A DNA stretch of 64,000 nucleotides from Lineus longissimus (Eukaryota > Nemertea > Pilidiophora > Heteronemertea > Lineidae). The DNA lies in assembly GCF_910592395.1 (NCBI RefSeq), contig NC_088318.1:4402001-4466000 (forward strand). Direction: 5' to 3'. The notes beneath the pieces are model-generated. The model worked only from the letters and a program-made list of their open reading frames with translations. It was not told the DNA's origin and ran no database searches. Below, piece after piece: positions 28,401 to 34,144 of the stretch (position 1 is its first letter; every line of letters starts with the position of its first letter). The translations under genes were made by a program, and so were the position numbers.

Positions 28401-31400
28401 GCCACCCACACACACCGCATGCCTAACTTCCAACGGTATGCCTCCGACCGTAGCCTCCGCTGGAAGCTGAGCAATGTCAATACATTGAGGGTCAAGATGA
28501 CACAGGTCATCATGCAGTACAACCTCAGTGAGGAAGCCGTGATGCCTATTTAATCATTTACTCATGAACCTCGGGATTGTGGGATGCTTTGCCCTCATGG
28601 ATGGGTCACACCCACACCCGCCCTAGACGCGTAAACAAATGCAGTGGCCAAACCCCTCCTCCCTGCCTAAATCTTCTCAATAGCATTCCGCGAAGATGAC
28701 ATCACTGCAGCTGCTGCCCTCTATTTCCCCATCGCTGAATTACAGGCAATGTCGGACAAACATGCGGTTTCGTAGATGGATTCAGGCTTTCTAACTAGGG
28801 CAGTTAGATTCAATCTGGCACATGTCCGAGTGTTGGAAATACTACATAATTGTTCTGAATATTTCTCTCTCTGACTCTATGGTATCATTCATGCTAAAAA
28901 CAATGCAGGGTCAAAGATAATTGACTTTGAAATAAGCTCAAATGCGTAGAAATAAGTGTCGATGTCCGACTGTCACGTGACTAAAACGTCATCAATATCT
29001 TATGCAAATGACCTTGTGAGCTATAAATAGTAACTTCGCGGGATGCTATATACTTGCACTGTCTTCTCTCTTTTATTCATTTCGCTGTTAACAGCAAAAT
29101 TTTCGCACCTTTGTTACATGTATTTTTGCGATTCACAAAACTTTCGGGATGCCGATGGTCGTTACACTCCGGACGCAGTGGACCGCCCTCGTCCCTCACC
29201 CTCATAAGGAGATCGATCCAAGGTCGACGCAATGGACTGCCAAGGGCGTCTAATGATCGTGCGTTGCGTATGAATATGCGCATGCGATTAAATGCGATGT
29301 GCCGTTGAGGGAAAAACGCAAAAGTCTGACCTTACTATGATATATGTCTGAGCAATAGTATTCGATTTGGAGACAGAGGGCGCCATCGTTGTGACGTACT
29401 TCGCGGGATAGCAAAAATTCGTAACACCGAAAAATAGACGGTTGCATGTGATGTATTGCTAATATCTATCTTCCAGTTACGTGGAATTATGAACCTGCCG
29501 ACTGTTACGGATCCGACATAAAAAAGGCCACAGTTTCTCTGCTGGATTGTAAAAAGCTCTGCATGAATACTAAGGAATGTAAATCCATTCAGTGGAAAAG
29601 CGGCAATGGATGCTCGATCAAGCGCAACAACTGCGCATTCAGTGGAATGAAAAACCGTAATAACAAAAACTACAACCAGTATTCGAAACAGACGTGCGTT
29701 GGAGCTCTACCTGGTAAGCATGGATTGAATTGTTATGAATTTGTCATCGTTCTAAAATGTGCGTTTTTATTTTCACAAATTCAATTGTAACTTGGTTGAA
29801 CAAAATTGTATTAAGAGAAAAGTGGATTTTGTGACGACTGTCTGATTGAATAAAAGAAACATTTGCCTTGTGACATCAGAAATCATGTATAAAGTATATT
29901 TTCACCTCGTCCTGTTCTTCTTTGAGGACTGGAGTCAGCGCCACGAGCGACTGAATTTGGAAGAAAAAAATTAAGGCTTTGCATCCGGTTACGCATGTGC
30001 ACAAATGAGTACCATTGCAGCAATCTCCTAGCTTCACCATTGGTAACGGTTGCTTAGATTAACATACTTTTGCTCCGCAGCAAATGTAGCTATTCCTCTC
30101 ATTGGGCCTGCCGGAGAGTGCCATTGCCGAGGCTCGTATGCGCATGCGTAAGTGGATAAAATCTGGACATTTTGTTCCAACTTCTACCGATCGTGGTGCA
30201 GATTAAAAAACCTAAAAGGGGTATTTAAGGTCAATGTGAATATATAAGAAACACATCCTGATGTTGTATGTTTCCCTTTAAGGAAGAGGATGCAATTATA
30301 AATTAGACCATGGAGACTGCTATGGCAGGGATCTCAAATTCCTCTACGGCTACTACGTGGATTGTGAAAAGGCCTGCAACGAGCGATCAGAATGCCTCTC
30401 CTTCCAGCAACGCGGCAGATACTGCTGGCTAAAGACGTATGCTTGTCGGCCATCTGAACTCAAATACAACGGACATAAATCCTATTTTCAGTATACCAAG
30501 CAACGTAAGTCGCTTCTACTTCAAATTTGCCTCTAATGTAAGTATGCTTGTCACCCATCTTAACTCAATTAATACTATCATCATTATGGAGGTGTGTCTT
30601 ATTTTCAGTATTTATACCAAGCAGCCTGCTAAGATCGCTTGTACTACTTCAAATTTGTCTCTCTGCTTGCAGGACTTCTAAACTCGGTTACTATACAGTG
30701 CATTAAAAAAAGGAAACCGAGATCTATTTGTTAATTTCTTGGACATGACTAAATATTTTGTAAAAAGTACCTCATGCTTGCCAAACATCTGTTCGGTGGC
30801 TTGGAAAGGACAATGGTGATGGGTTTTTTTCAATGACGACGTTTATTTTTTATTTCAGGCGCCTGACTTATACTATATCTGTCGCCTGTATACTATCTCA
30901 GGCGCCTGAGGTAAAAAATTAACGTCGACATTGGGAAAAAAATCACCACGCCCTTTCCCAGCTACCGTAGGGAGTGCTACTCTCTTACATGTTATTTGAT
31001 TTATGGTTCTATCTTCAGCCATGTTCGATGTTGACCATGCCGAATGCACAGCGAAGACACTCCACACCATCAGTGTGTCCAAGGGGGACTTGGAAAATTG
31101 CAAGCGAGCCTGTGTAAATAACATCAAATGTACAACAATCCAATACAACGCGGCAACAAGCACAAAGTGTGAGCTCAAGGGAGCCGAGTGTTCAGATAAG
31201 AATAACTTGAAAAATGTCGGGAACAACGCGTATCACCGTTACACCAAGCTCGCCACGTGCGTTGGAAAACGTAAGTCATCGTTTGCGATTTCGCGCACAA
31301 AAGTGATGCGAATCCTGCATCAGGTCTCTAGACTCCTCAAAGCGGCATTTACCCGCGAAAGTAGAACTTTGAAACAAGCTGGGGCCAAGCGTAGACATAA

Positions 31401-34037
31401 TTATCTTTGCATTATGCTTATTCTTGCACTTAAAGGGAACTGGAACCGCCGAGCGATTTATTCAACTTTTCGACTTTCACCGCCCGAGAAAGTCAAGCTT
31501 CCAACTTCCTATTCGAGTTCAGATTTGTAGCTCCGCCCCCAGTGCCCGAGCATGCGCAGTTCAATTTGTTATTATTGAGAATCATGTAAGAATCACGTGA
31601 GTCATGCGATCTTTCATTCATGAGTTTTCGTAGTAAATTCAATAGTAGTGACGTCACTCAATGATTGACAGCTAGGCGCCATGTTTCATTCATGCCTCGT
31701 TCTGATCACCCGATATGCGGGAAATGAAAACGAGGTCATACGAACTGGCTTGGCGGTTTCAGTTCCCTTTAAGCCAACATGTACAAGTTTGCAAACATTT
31801 CATTGTCCGTTTTGTCAACGCACGCGAACATAACGTTGTTATATACGTGTACATGTAGCTCATGTATAGATATTAGGCCGAGTTTTCGCAACCGCCCCTC
31901 CCCCCGAAAAGTCAACGCGAACGCCTATCCCATTGTTCGACATAATCATCGGGAGGTCGAACAAATGGTATAGGCCGGCGTTGATGTTGGCGTTTCCGAC
32001 GTTCAACTGCCCCGAAACAACGTTTTTTGTCATGAGCCCACCCTGTGCAACCTCACCTTTGAGTATCCCCCACCTCTCCGAGTAGAGGCAAGCAATCGGG
32101 CACACTCTAGCAATAGGCCTGTCATCGCCTTTCAGGAGGACCAGTGAACGTTGCCTTGAGACGCCCCGCATTCCAGAAGACCACTGGCTGGGGCGGGTCT
32201 GCCTCCCGTGGAGTCGATGGCCGGCTGTCCGCCAGTTACTGGAGTGGCAGTTGTACGCATACGGCACAGTCCACCTCCTACCGCAACAGGATATGGCCGT
32301 GGTGGGCCGTCGACCTGGGTGTAAGGATACCAAATAGTTTCAGAAACATTTTGAAAAGGAATTTACTCATGTTAGCAACCTTGACCAAAACGGTATCACA
32401 GCGCTCTGTTTACCAATAGATATGTGTATTGATTGCATGTACATCTAAACATGTATAGTGTTCTCATCAGTTTTTTAGACATAAACAATTTACTGCCAGT
32501 CCGTTTAAAACGGACGTACTTACTATTACTAGCAGTAAAATCTTAGACCTTTAAAAGTTCATAACATCATCAGTTTGTACTCTAAAACCTCGAATACATG
32601 GTTATAGTAGGCCCATTTCTTCTAATAAAAGTGACCCATTGTGTCATTTCTTTAGAATTGATATTGAGGTTTTAGAATCCCTCCTCCATTGTAATGATTG
32701 GGGGCGGAGCCTCATTCCTTGTATTCAAGGTTTTAGAGTACAGTGTATATACTCTACACACACCGATATAACACCGGTTCATTATCTCTGGGCATATTGA
32801 ACAGGCCACGGCCCCTTCATACATGATTGGCTCCCGGGCCTATCAGCCTGTCATTCTGTGAAATCGACACAAAAAAACGACAAGGGTATATAGGAGGTGA
32901 TGTCATGACCATCAGAAATGTTAGACAACTTGGTGTCACCCCCTATTGGCTGTCACGATTGAACAATGTTGAATGGCATCGAACGACAAAAGGCATATAT
33001 CTACTGGGGCGAGGCTTGCATATTCCAAAACGGTGTGAGAGTGAGTCTGGAGTATGTTGATTTTTTAACGTTACGGACCATCCCAAATAAAAAATTTAAT
33101 TACGTAATCTAATTTTTCAAAATAATGCGAGTCTATTAGTCAATTTCCTATGGTGAATCTATTGTCTATTTTCGTCGTCCCGTATTAATCGATTGATTGA
33201 GTTATCACTCTGAGACTGATTATATTATGTTTTTGATACAAATTACAGACAGAGATGTCAGTGAAGCGAGTGATAATCACCAACCGATACGATTGTTGCT
33301 GTAAGTATGATAGAACCGCACTAACACCTGTTCTCTGAAGAGATCACCAATTTCTGCATGCTGATGAGGAGTGACCAAAATAAATGTAAATGGCCGACGA
33401 CCGGGGTGAAGAGCATTGTGCCAACATAGTGAGGCTGATTTCAAACTGAATCTACATGTATAACATTTTATTTGCAGATGAAGGAGAATATTTCTTGGGA
33501 CTTTCTCGACGCAGTACTTTGCTTACCCCATGAAATGTTTTAAATCTAGAAGCTCTGAGATGCAATTTCGGGCCGTTCGCGCGTTGACTCTGATGATTAC
33601 AGAGCTACGTCTTCTGAATAGAATTCGTTTCCAAATCAAGATGCTTGCAGTGTATGAGTAGAATGTCATGTAAATCCTACTCTTTACCACAATCAGAAAG
33701 CACGGATGTCTTTAAAATGAATTTCTCTTTTCATGATATTAAGTGGAATGGGGGGGGGGGGCGACTTACTCCGAGTCTGTCCATCCCGCCCCACAGTTTT
33801 CTATATTTTTCAGGGACACGTCTGCGGAATTATCGTATCGCAGTGGAGAAGACAAGGCCCAATTTCCTGTATAGACCATCGATTGGATCCAGTTGCAAGG
33901 ACGTTGGCTCACATGTTAGAGGCGCAACAACCGCGCATGTCTGTCACAACCCCATGGATGGTCGTTATGTTACCGTGACGTTGAAGTACAACAATGCATT
34001 GTTGACGCTTTGTGAGGTACAAGTGTTCACTGAGTAA
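4424..34037 (+). CDS. Giant secreted mosaic protein: signal peptide, Gly-rich, 16 CCP, 4 PAN, CCP, 4 PAN, F5/8C fucolectin domain (31 exons)
   Basis: The exons in order are: 4424-4474, 5448-5651, 6854-6977, sixteen CCP exons (7558 to 21544), four PAN exons (22477 to 25943), CCP17 (26790-26978), four PAN exons (28084 to 31270), then 32136-32320, 33249-33300 and 33814-34037. Their lengths sum to 5934 nt (1977 aa plus stop), with compatible phases at every junction and no internal stop. CCP modules bind complement proteins, glycans or other proteins. PAN/Apple modules bind proteins or carbohydrates. The terminal F5/8C domain is of the eel-fucolectin type. No membrane segment follows the signal peptide, so the product should be secreted. 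A role in immunity, adhesion or gamete/matrix biology is inference only. Some exons may be missed in the larger introns (23141-24818, 26979-28083), or the locus may be two genes. The exact domain order is not one I recognise. Confidence 0.8.
4753..4914 (-). mobile_element. 162-bp Ginger-type miniature element (intron 1), inverted copy
   Basis: This is the reverse complement of the elements at 22043 and 24528, with the same 162-bp length. It is flanked by CCGG (4749-4752) and CTGG (4915-4918), a CCGG duplication with one CpG-type change. The ends read CGTGACAG...CTTGCACA. It encodes nothing. Confidence 0.8.
5213..5412 (-). repeat. Interspersed repeat abutting exon 2 (inverted relative to 26227-26421)
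   Basis: The reverse complement matches 26227-26421, sharing CCTATGAATATT, the GTCTAATTGATAGGTCT block and GACGCCCCCTATGGCC at the ends. It ends about 35 bp before the exon 2 acceptor, so the polypyrimidine region of that intron lies next to transposon-like sequence. The family is unidentified. Confidence 0.6.
5448..5651 (+). CDS. Exon 2: Gly-rich low-complexity N-terminal segment
   Basis: The acceptor is TTTTTTGCAG and the donor is GTAGGT, phase 0 to 0, 68 residues (about 18-85). It begins ACAQLPPPIGGGLAGGGGG, continues with GGGGGLPVAG and ends in a Ser/Thr/Lys-rich stretch. There is no fold signature; it looks like a flexible or self-associating N-terminal region. Confidence 0.65.
6121..6483. 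mobile_element. 363-bp MITE with 12-bp TIR and TA target duplication
   Basis: The terminal inverted repeats are GCATTCCGCGAA, with TA on both sides (6119-6120 and 6484-6485). A near-identical 364-bp copy lies at 28683-29046. TA duplication suggests Tc1/mariner-type mobilisation. It lies in intron 2 of the mosaic gene and encodes no protein. Confidence 0.8.
6854..6977 (+). CDS. Exon 3: Gln/Gly-rich linker
   Basis: The acceptor is CCACAG and the donor GTATAAG, phase 0 to 1, about residues 86-126. It begins GNQQQQNFAAKN and ends in PLGGFSLPIPAFGSGGA. It connects the Gly-rich exon to CCP1 in the right frame, which supports the joined model. Confidence 0.6.
7090..7475 (+). repeat. Old interspersed repeat, copy 2 (contains a CCGG-flanked insertion)
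   Basis: The segment is colinear with 2290-2545 apart from the 172-bp insertion at 7220-7391. The flanks GTGCCAGTG and GCGCAAAGTGTCA match CTACCAGTG and GCGCATGGTGTCA of copy 1. Confidence 0.5.
7220..7391 (+). mobile_element. 172-bp Ginger-type miniature element
   Basis: It starts TGTAATG and ends ATGTTACA, flanked by CCGG at 7216-7219 and 7392-7395. A copy in opposite orientation lies at 45149-45317. The paralogous repeat at 2290-2545 lacks it, giving a natural empty site. Confidence 0.8.
7558..7746 (+). CDS. CCP/sushi domain 1
   Basis: Phase 1-1 exon of 63 codons. The four CCP cysteines appear in TNCGTAP, YKCSPGYKG, ITCERK and FQCL, with the conserved Trp in LKWSSS before the last Cys. 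The donor is C|GTAAGT. Confidence 0.85.
8511..8687 (+). CDS. CCP/sushi domain 2
   Basis: Phase 1-1 exon of 59 codons, with cysteines in KMCKNV, YVCKKGYEGYG, VKCLSD and FQCK and Trp in EAWTT. The extra Cys in STSCGTGE makes five cysteines, so one may be free or paired with another domain. Confidence 0.85.
8815..8928. repeat. Foldback hairpin element
   Basis: Arms of about 50 bp (TAGGGAGTTTTCGCGAAAAA... and ...TTCGCGAAAAATCCCTA) pair almost completely around a short loop after CCCATTG. The CAACGCGAACGCCTATCCC core recurs near 31914, so it belongs to a dispersed family. Confidence 0.7.
9461..9637 (+). CDS. CCP/sushi domain 3
   Basis: Phase 1-1 exon of 59 codons, with cysteines in IVCGES, YTCKAGFKATG, VTCDEK and ATCK and Trp in KQWTP. 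The acceptor is CTTCTTTCAG and the donor GTGAGT. Confidence 0.9.
9655..9856. repeat. Foldback/MITE-like element in intron after CCP3
   Basis: Inverted ends GTGGCTGGGAAAG and CTTTCCCAGCCAC enclose GATCGATCGA-rich inner arms. A diverged relative with similar ends lies at about 30797-30975. Confidence 0.55.
10220..10905. repeat. Foldback element with inverted 15-bp tandem arrays at both ends
   Basis: The left array (about 10220-10300) repeats ATTCCTGTTTCGCCT five or more times. The right array (about 10806-10900) repeats the reverse complement, AGGCGAAACAGGAAT, about six times. About 500 bp of unique sequence lies between them. No ORF with a recognisable domain is present inside. Confidence 0.75.
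11745..11939 (+). CDS. CCP/sushi domain 4
   Basis: Phase 1-1 exon of 65 codons, with cysteines in ITCQAP, YGCQSGFKSN, ITCDANG and FKCA and Trp in GKWDPS. Its 3' end and donor are the first unit of the adjacent 41-bp minisatellite. Confidence 0.9.
11925..12300 (+). repeat. 41-bp minisatellite starting at the CCP4 splice donor
   Basis: CTGTATTCAAATCTG recurs at 11962, 12003, 12044, 12085, 12126, 12167 and 12208, a 41-bp period, then degenerates to about 12300. Each unit contains GGGTAAGCTG, a donor-like GGTAAG. The exon end TTCAAATGTGCAAGTAAG aligns with the unit, so the array appears to derive from the exon-intron boundary. Confidence 0.9.
12364..12540 (+). CDS. CCP/sushi domain 5
   Basis: Phase 1-1 exon of 59 codons, with cysteines in NTCPSQ, YSCHAGYKATG, VTCQSDG and FTCT and Trp in GTWLYK. 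The donor is C|GTAAGT. Confidence 0.9.
13239..13424 (+). CDS. CCP/sushi domain 6
   Basis: Phase 1-1 exon of 62 codons, with cysteines in MKCPAVPNVENG, YECEDGHR, IECKGS and FKCE and Trp in TWDKTP. Of all the CCPs here this one is closest to the textbook C-P-x-x-x-N-G motif. Confidence 0.9.
13798..14001 (+). CDS. CCP/sushi domain 7
   Basis: Phase 1-1 exon of 68 codons, with cysteines in LVCPEP, YKCKVGYNTNG, MICKSDG and LKCT and Trp in GKWDPS. It most resembles CCP4 and CCP9, suggesting exon duplication. Confidence 0.9.
14561..14734 (+). CDS. CCP/sushi domain 8
   Basis: Phase 1-1 exon of 58 codons, with cysteines in PSCTKP, YTCNSGYTGSG, SKCVMG and VACK and Trp in GKWTTP. The acceptor is AAG rather than CAG, with a short pyrimidine tract, so the 5' edge is less certain than the others. 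Confidence 0.85.
15127..15330 (+). CDS. CCP/sushi domain 9
   Basis: Phase 1-1 exon of 68 codons, with cysteines in VKCPSL, YKCKTGFKSNG, IRCNGKG and LVCS and Trp in GQWHPS. The donor G|GTTTGA is weak compared with GTAAGT/GTGAGT elsewhere in the gene, so this exon could be alternatively skipped; skipping keeps the frame. Confidence 0.85.
15880..15984 (+). pseudogene. Decayed duplicate of CCP10 exon
   Basis: GACTTGCCCAGCCTACACAG and, further on, TATGCGTATTACACGAGCGT and TTCATCTGTAAGCAAGG closely match the start and middle of CCP10 at 16038-16135. The copy lacks an acceptor AG, has an internal change of length and a stop, and stops resembling the exon halfway. The flanking CTTGCGTGCATTA is also duplicated, so the event was a local tandem duplication. 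Confidence 0.75.
16033..16215 (+). CDS. CCP/sushi domain 10
   Basis: Phase 1-1 exon of 61 codons, with cysteines in VTCPAYTAVANA, FTCKEGYKSSG, IECQDDG and YFCI and Trp in GTWTTP. A decayed duplicate lies just upstream. Confidence 0.9.
16443..16643 (+). CDS. CCP/sushi domain 11
   Basis: Phase 1-1 exon of 67 codons, with cysteines in ITCDVQ, YTCKQGYRG, IQCKSDG and LECI and Trp in GKWSVT. A decayed partial copy lies downstream at about 16889-16970. Confidence 0.9.
16889..16970 (+). pseudogene. Decayed duplicate of CCP11 exon (3' half)
   Basis: TTACCAGCAAGGGTACCGCA, then GTCCATCGGGTGTAAGAG and GCGACAAATG...ACGTAAGTT parallel the CCP11 sequence from the second Cys to its donor. Deletions and an in-frame stop break it, and no 5' half or acceptor is left. 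Confidence 0.65.
17005..17480 (-). mobile_element. Non-LTR retrotransposon 3' fragment
   Basis: Minus-strand translation from 17466 gives a C-terminal LINE signature: RLSNHNLLIEKGRH, then CPFGCDVVEDQFHFFARCPS, the CxxxC...H...C zinc-binding-like motif found at the end of many LINE ORF2 proteins. Downstream frames are broken and A-rich. It lies in the intron before CCP12, antisense to the host gene, and is 5' truncated. Confidence 0.65.
17762..17974 (+). CDS. CCP/sushi domain 12
   Basis: Phase 1-1 exon of 71 codons, the longest CCP here. Cysteines lie in IECEGLP, YYCKNGLIG, VKCQQK and FQCV, and the Trp in GKWVWTHKK. The extra length is between the third Cys and the Trp. Confidence 0.9.
18331..18519 (+). 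CDS. CCP/sushi domain 13
   Basis: Phase 1-1 exon of 63 codons, with cysteines in VSCKAPAPVANG, YKCNSCFFKS, ASCNNG and MSCT and Trp in GKWEGP. An additional Cys (CNSC) sits where most CCPs have Gly-Tyr/Phe. Confidence 0.9.
19121..19300 (+). CDS. CCP/sushi domain 14
   Basis: Phase 1-1 exon of 60 codons, with cysteines in ASCGAPDAITNA, YTCKTGHIASG, ITCKVSG and FACR and Trp in GKWSTT. The frame stays open upstream through the intron to about 18754; see the findings. Confidence 0.9.
19430..19655 (+). repeat. G/C-run low-complexity segment
   Basis: Runs of C and G of 5 to 14 bases alternate (for example GGGGGAGCTCCCCCGAACCC and the long C run near 19600), each forming short palindromes. A similar GAGCCCCCCTTTA motif recurs near 20380. 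It is probably a repeat-derived sequence, prone to secondary structure. Confidence 0.6.
20651..20845 (+). CDS. CCP/sushi domain 15
   Basis: Phase 1-1 exon of 65 codons, with cysteines in VTCSAGS, YSCATGYKSDG, VKCMITG and MKCE and Trp in GKWDGP. Confidence 0.9.
21057..21273. repeat. Foldback MITE-like element
   Basis: Inverted arms of about 55 bp begin TGACCATAGGTACCGCCATT and end with the complementary GCCAAAATGGCGGTACCTAT. It lies about 80 bp before the acceptor of CCP16 and encodes nothing. Confidence 0.7.
21353..21544 (+). CDS. CCP/sushi domain 16
   Basis: Phase 1-1 exon of 64 codons, with cysteines in ILCQNSP, YTCKYGFLSSG, AVCQSDG and LKCK and Trp in GKWKAP. Acceptor ATCAAG|GA was chosen because it restores the phase and places the first Cys properly. 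Confidence 0.85.
22043..22204 (+). mobile_element. 162-bp Ginger-type miniature element
   Basis: It runs TGTGCAAG...GCTGTCACA with CCGG on both sides (22039-22042 and 22205-22208). The same 162-bp element lies at 24528-24689 (direct) and 4753-4914 (inverted). The interior holds GGTTAGGGTTAG, a short telomere-like repeat. Confidence 0.85.
22225..22350 (-). repeat. tRNA-derived SINE-like sequence
   Basis: On the minus strand, TGGTGTAGTGG (A box-like) is followed by GGGTTCGATTCCC (perfect B box core), spaced as in tRNA. Only part of an acceptor stem forms (GCCG/CGGC). It is best read as a SINE head or tRNA pseudogene inserted next to the 162-bp element. Confidence 0.5.
22477..22701 (+). CDS. 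PAN/Apple domain 1
   Basis: Phase 1-1 exon of 75 codons. Cysteines lie in PECTYAI, GICKKY, YRCQ-like QCKKMCNANPSC, KACQLKNGVC and the last split codon. The tail RGRKYSFQYKK matches the aromatic-Q-Y-x-K ending shared by the PAN exons here. Confidence 0.85.
22901..23140 (+). CDS. PAN/Apple domain 2
   Basis: Phase 1-1 exon of 80 codons: EYGDCHGSDIR, LEDCKRHCMNNPACKSIQY, RYCWIKTKDC and GNKYYRQYVK. It ends with the extra GCAGTP linker. The C-x3-C-x4-C helix motif is the PAN hallmark. Confidence 0.9.
24050..24262 (+). repeat. 3' tail of a LINE/SINE-like element
   Basis: The segment ends in AATAAATTGAAGTGG and a repeated AATTGAATTGAATTGA tail. The same kind of tail terminates the LINE at 42360 on the other strand. 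No coding portion is left. Confidence 0.45.
24528..24689 (+). mobile_element. 162-bp Ginger-type miniature element
   Basis: It is nearly identical to 22043-22204. The left flank is CAGG (24524-24527) and the right flank CCGG (24690-24693), a duplication with one change. It lies 130 bp before the acceptor of PAN3. Confidence 0.8.
24819..25040 (+). CDS. PAN/Apple domain 3
   Basis: Phase 1-1 exon of 74 codons: QECGYAAEHGDCY, AKCAEECSKRSDCLSFQQR, YCWLKKKAC and SKYYWQYTK. It is closest to PAN7 (same length, GDCY and CLSFQQR motifs), so the two are probably paralogous duplicates. Confidence 0.9.
25704..25943 (+). CDS. PAN/Apple domain 4
   Basis: Phase 1-1 exon of 80 codons: HSDCTNVAYKK, TDCGRACASYTGSPKCLSYQ, KGLCTLKTSDC and KSYNFHV, ending PVCK. 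It is more diverged than the other PAN exons at its C-terminal end. Confidence 0.85.
26227..26421 (+). repeat. Interspersed repeat (inverted partner at 5213-5412)
   Basis: It shares the GAATATTCATAGGTTGGAGG, CTATCAATTAGACGCG and CAATAGGGGGCG blocks with the reverse complement of 5213-5412. It lies in the intron before CCP17. Confidence 0.6.
26790..26978 (+). CDS. CCP/sushi domain 17 (between two PAN blocks)
   Basis: Phase 1-1 exon of 63 codons, with cysteines in INCNPN, YACKFGYRLEG, AVCLDSG and MTCK and Trp in GLWKKA. It separates the two groups of four PAN exons, which suggests that a PAN4 block next to a CCP was duplicated as a unit, or that a CCP was inserted. Confidence 0.9.
28084..28314 (+). 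CDS. PAN/Apple domain 5
   Basis: Phase 1-1 exon of 77 codons: TGCLYRAVSGRCN, LRLCTDACNKDTNCLSVIHK, SNCQLNNQVC and GSWTYTKQ. Its order resembles PAN1. Confidence 0.9.
28683..29046. mobile_element. 364-bp MITE with 12-bp TIR and TA target duplication
   Basis: Second copy of the element at 6121-6483, in the same orientation, flanked by TA (28681-28682 and 29047-29048). The right TIR has one change (CGCGGGATGC). It lies between PAN5 and PAN6. Confidence 0.8.
29477..29713 (+). CDS. PAN/Apple domain 6
   Basis: Phase 1-1 exon of 79 codons: PADCYGSDIK, LLDCKKLCMNTKECKSIQW, NGCSIKRNNC and KNYNQYSKQTCVGALP. It is closest to PAN2, including the extra C-terminal Cys linker. Confidence 0.9.
30283..30504 (+). 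CDS. PAN/Apple domain 7
   Basis: Phase 1-1 exon of 74 codons: RGCNYKLDHGDCYGR, VDCEKACNERSECLSFQQR, YCWLKTYAC and KSYFQYTKQ. It is the sister of PAN3. A decayed copy of its 3' end lies in the following intron. Confidence 0.9.
30536..30680 (+). pseudogene. Decayed duplicate of the PAN7 exon end and donor region
   Basis: GTATGCTTGTC...CCATCT...AACTCAA, CTTATTTTCAGTAT, ACCAAGCA and then CTACTTCAAATTTGTCTCT repeat exon 7 sequence and its downstream intron in the same order, with small insertions and no usable frame. Confidence 0.65.
30797..30975. repeat. Foldback/MITE-like element
   Basis: Ends GTGGCTTGGAAAG and CTTTCCCAGCTAC are inverted, with inner GGCGCCTGA repeats also inverted (30858-30912). 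It is related to 9655-9856 and lies 45 bp before the PAN8 acceptor. Confidence 0.5.
31019..31270 (+). CDS. PAN/Apple domain 8
   Basis: Phase 1-1 exon of 84 codons: HAECTAKTLHT, LENCKRACVNNIKCTTIQY, STKCELKGAEC and NAYHRYTKLATCVGK. Last PAN before the F5/8C domain. Confidence 0.9.
31434..31768. mobile_element. 335-bp TTAA-flanked TIR element (internally deleted copy)
   Basis: It starts AGGGAACTGG, ends CAGTTCCCT and is flanked by TTAA (31430-31433 and 31769-31772). It matches 50403-50898 except for about 160 bp missing in the middle. A TTAA duplication is known for piggyBac and Kolobok superfamilies; which one applies here is not settled. Confidence 0.8.
32136..32320 (+). CDS. F5/8C fucolectin-type domain, exon 1 of 3
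   Basis: Phase 1-0 exon encoding NVALRRPAFQKTT, SASRGVDGR, SGSCTHTAQS and WPWWAVDLG, the classical first half of a fucolectin/discoidin jelly roll. The donor GTAAGG follows DLG. Confidence 0.9.
32577..32742. repeat. Foldback MITE-like element
   Basis: Inverted ends GTACTCTAAAACCT(C) and AAGGTTTTAGAGTAC, with GAATACATGG/CCTTGTATTC inside. It lies in the intron of the F5/8C domain. Confidence 0.6.
33249..33300 (+). CDS. F5/8C fucolectin-type domain, exon 2 of 3
   Basis: A 52-nt exon, phase 0-1, encoding TEMSVKRVIITNRYDCC. The paired cysteines and R-x-D of the fucose site are here. The acceptor is TTACAG and the donor GTAAGT. Confidence 0.85.
33814..34037 (+). CDS. F5/8C fucolectin-type domain, exon 3 of 3 with stop
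   Basis: Encodes TRLRNYRIAVEKTRP, SCKDVGSHVRGATTAHVC and RYVTVTLKYNNALLTLCEVQ, ending VFTE and stop. This is the normal end of the fold, so the protein ends right after the domain. Confidence 0.9.
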
Positions 34038-34138
34038 ACTGTCGCGGTAAGTCGAGATGAAACTGGACCTATCACCTTAACTGACAATTTTCGTAGTTTC
34101 AAGTTGATACGATCATACAAGTTATTAATTAACATTAC

Positions 34139-34144
34139 AATAAA
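34139..34144 (+). terminator. Polyadenylation signal AATAAA of the mosaic gene
   Basis: AATAAA lies about 100 nt downstream of the stop codon at 34037, a plausible short 3' UTR. No other signal is nearer. Confidence 0.5.

Noticed and set aside
28326-28553. Plus-strand frame after PAN5 ending QYNLSEEAVMPI
   Set aside because: No acceptor in phase and no recognised domain; it is the continuation of intron sequence.
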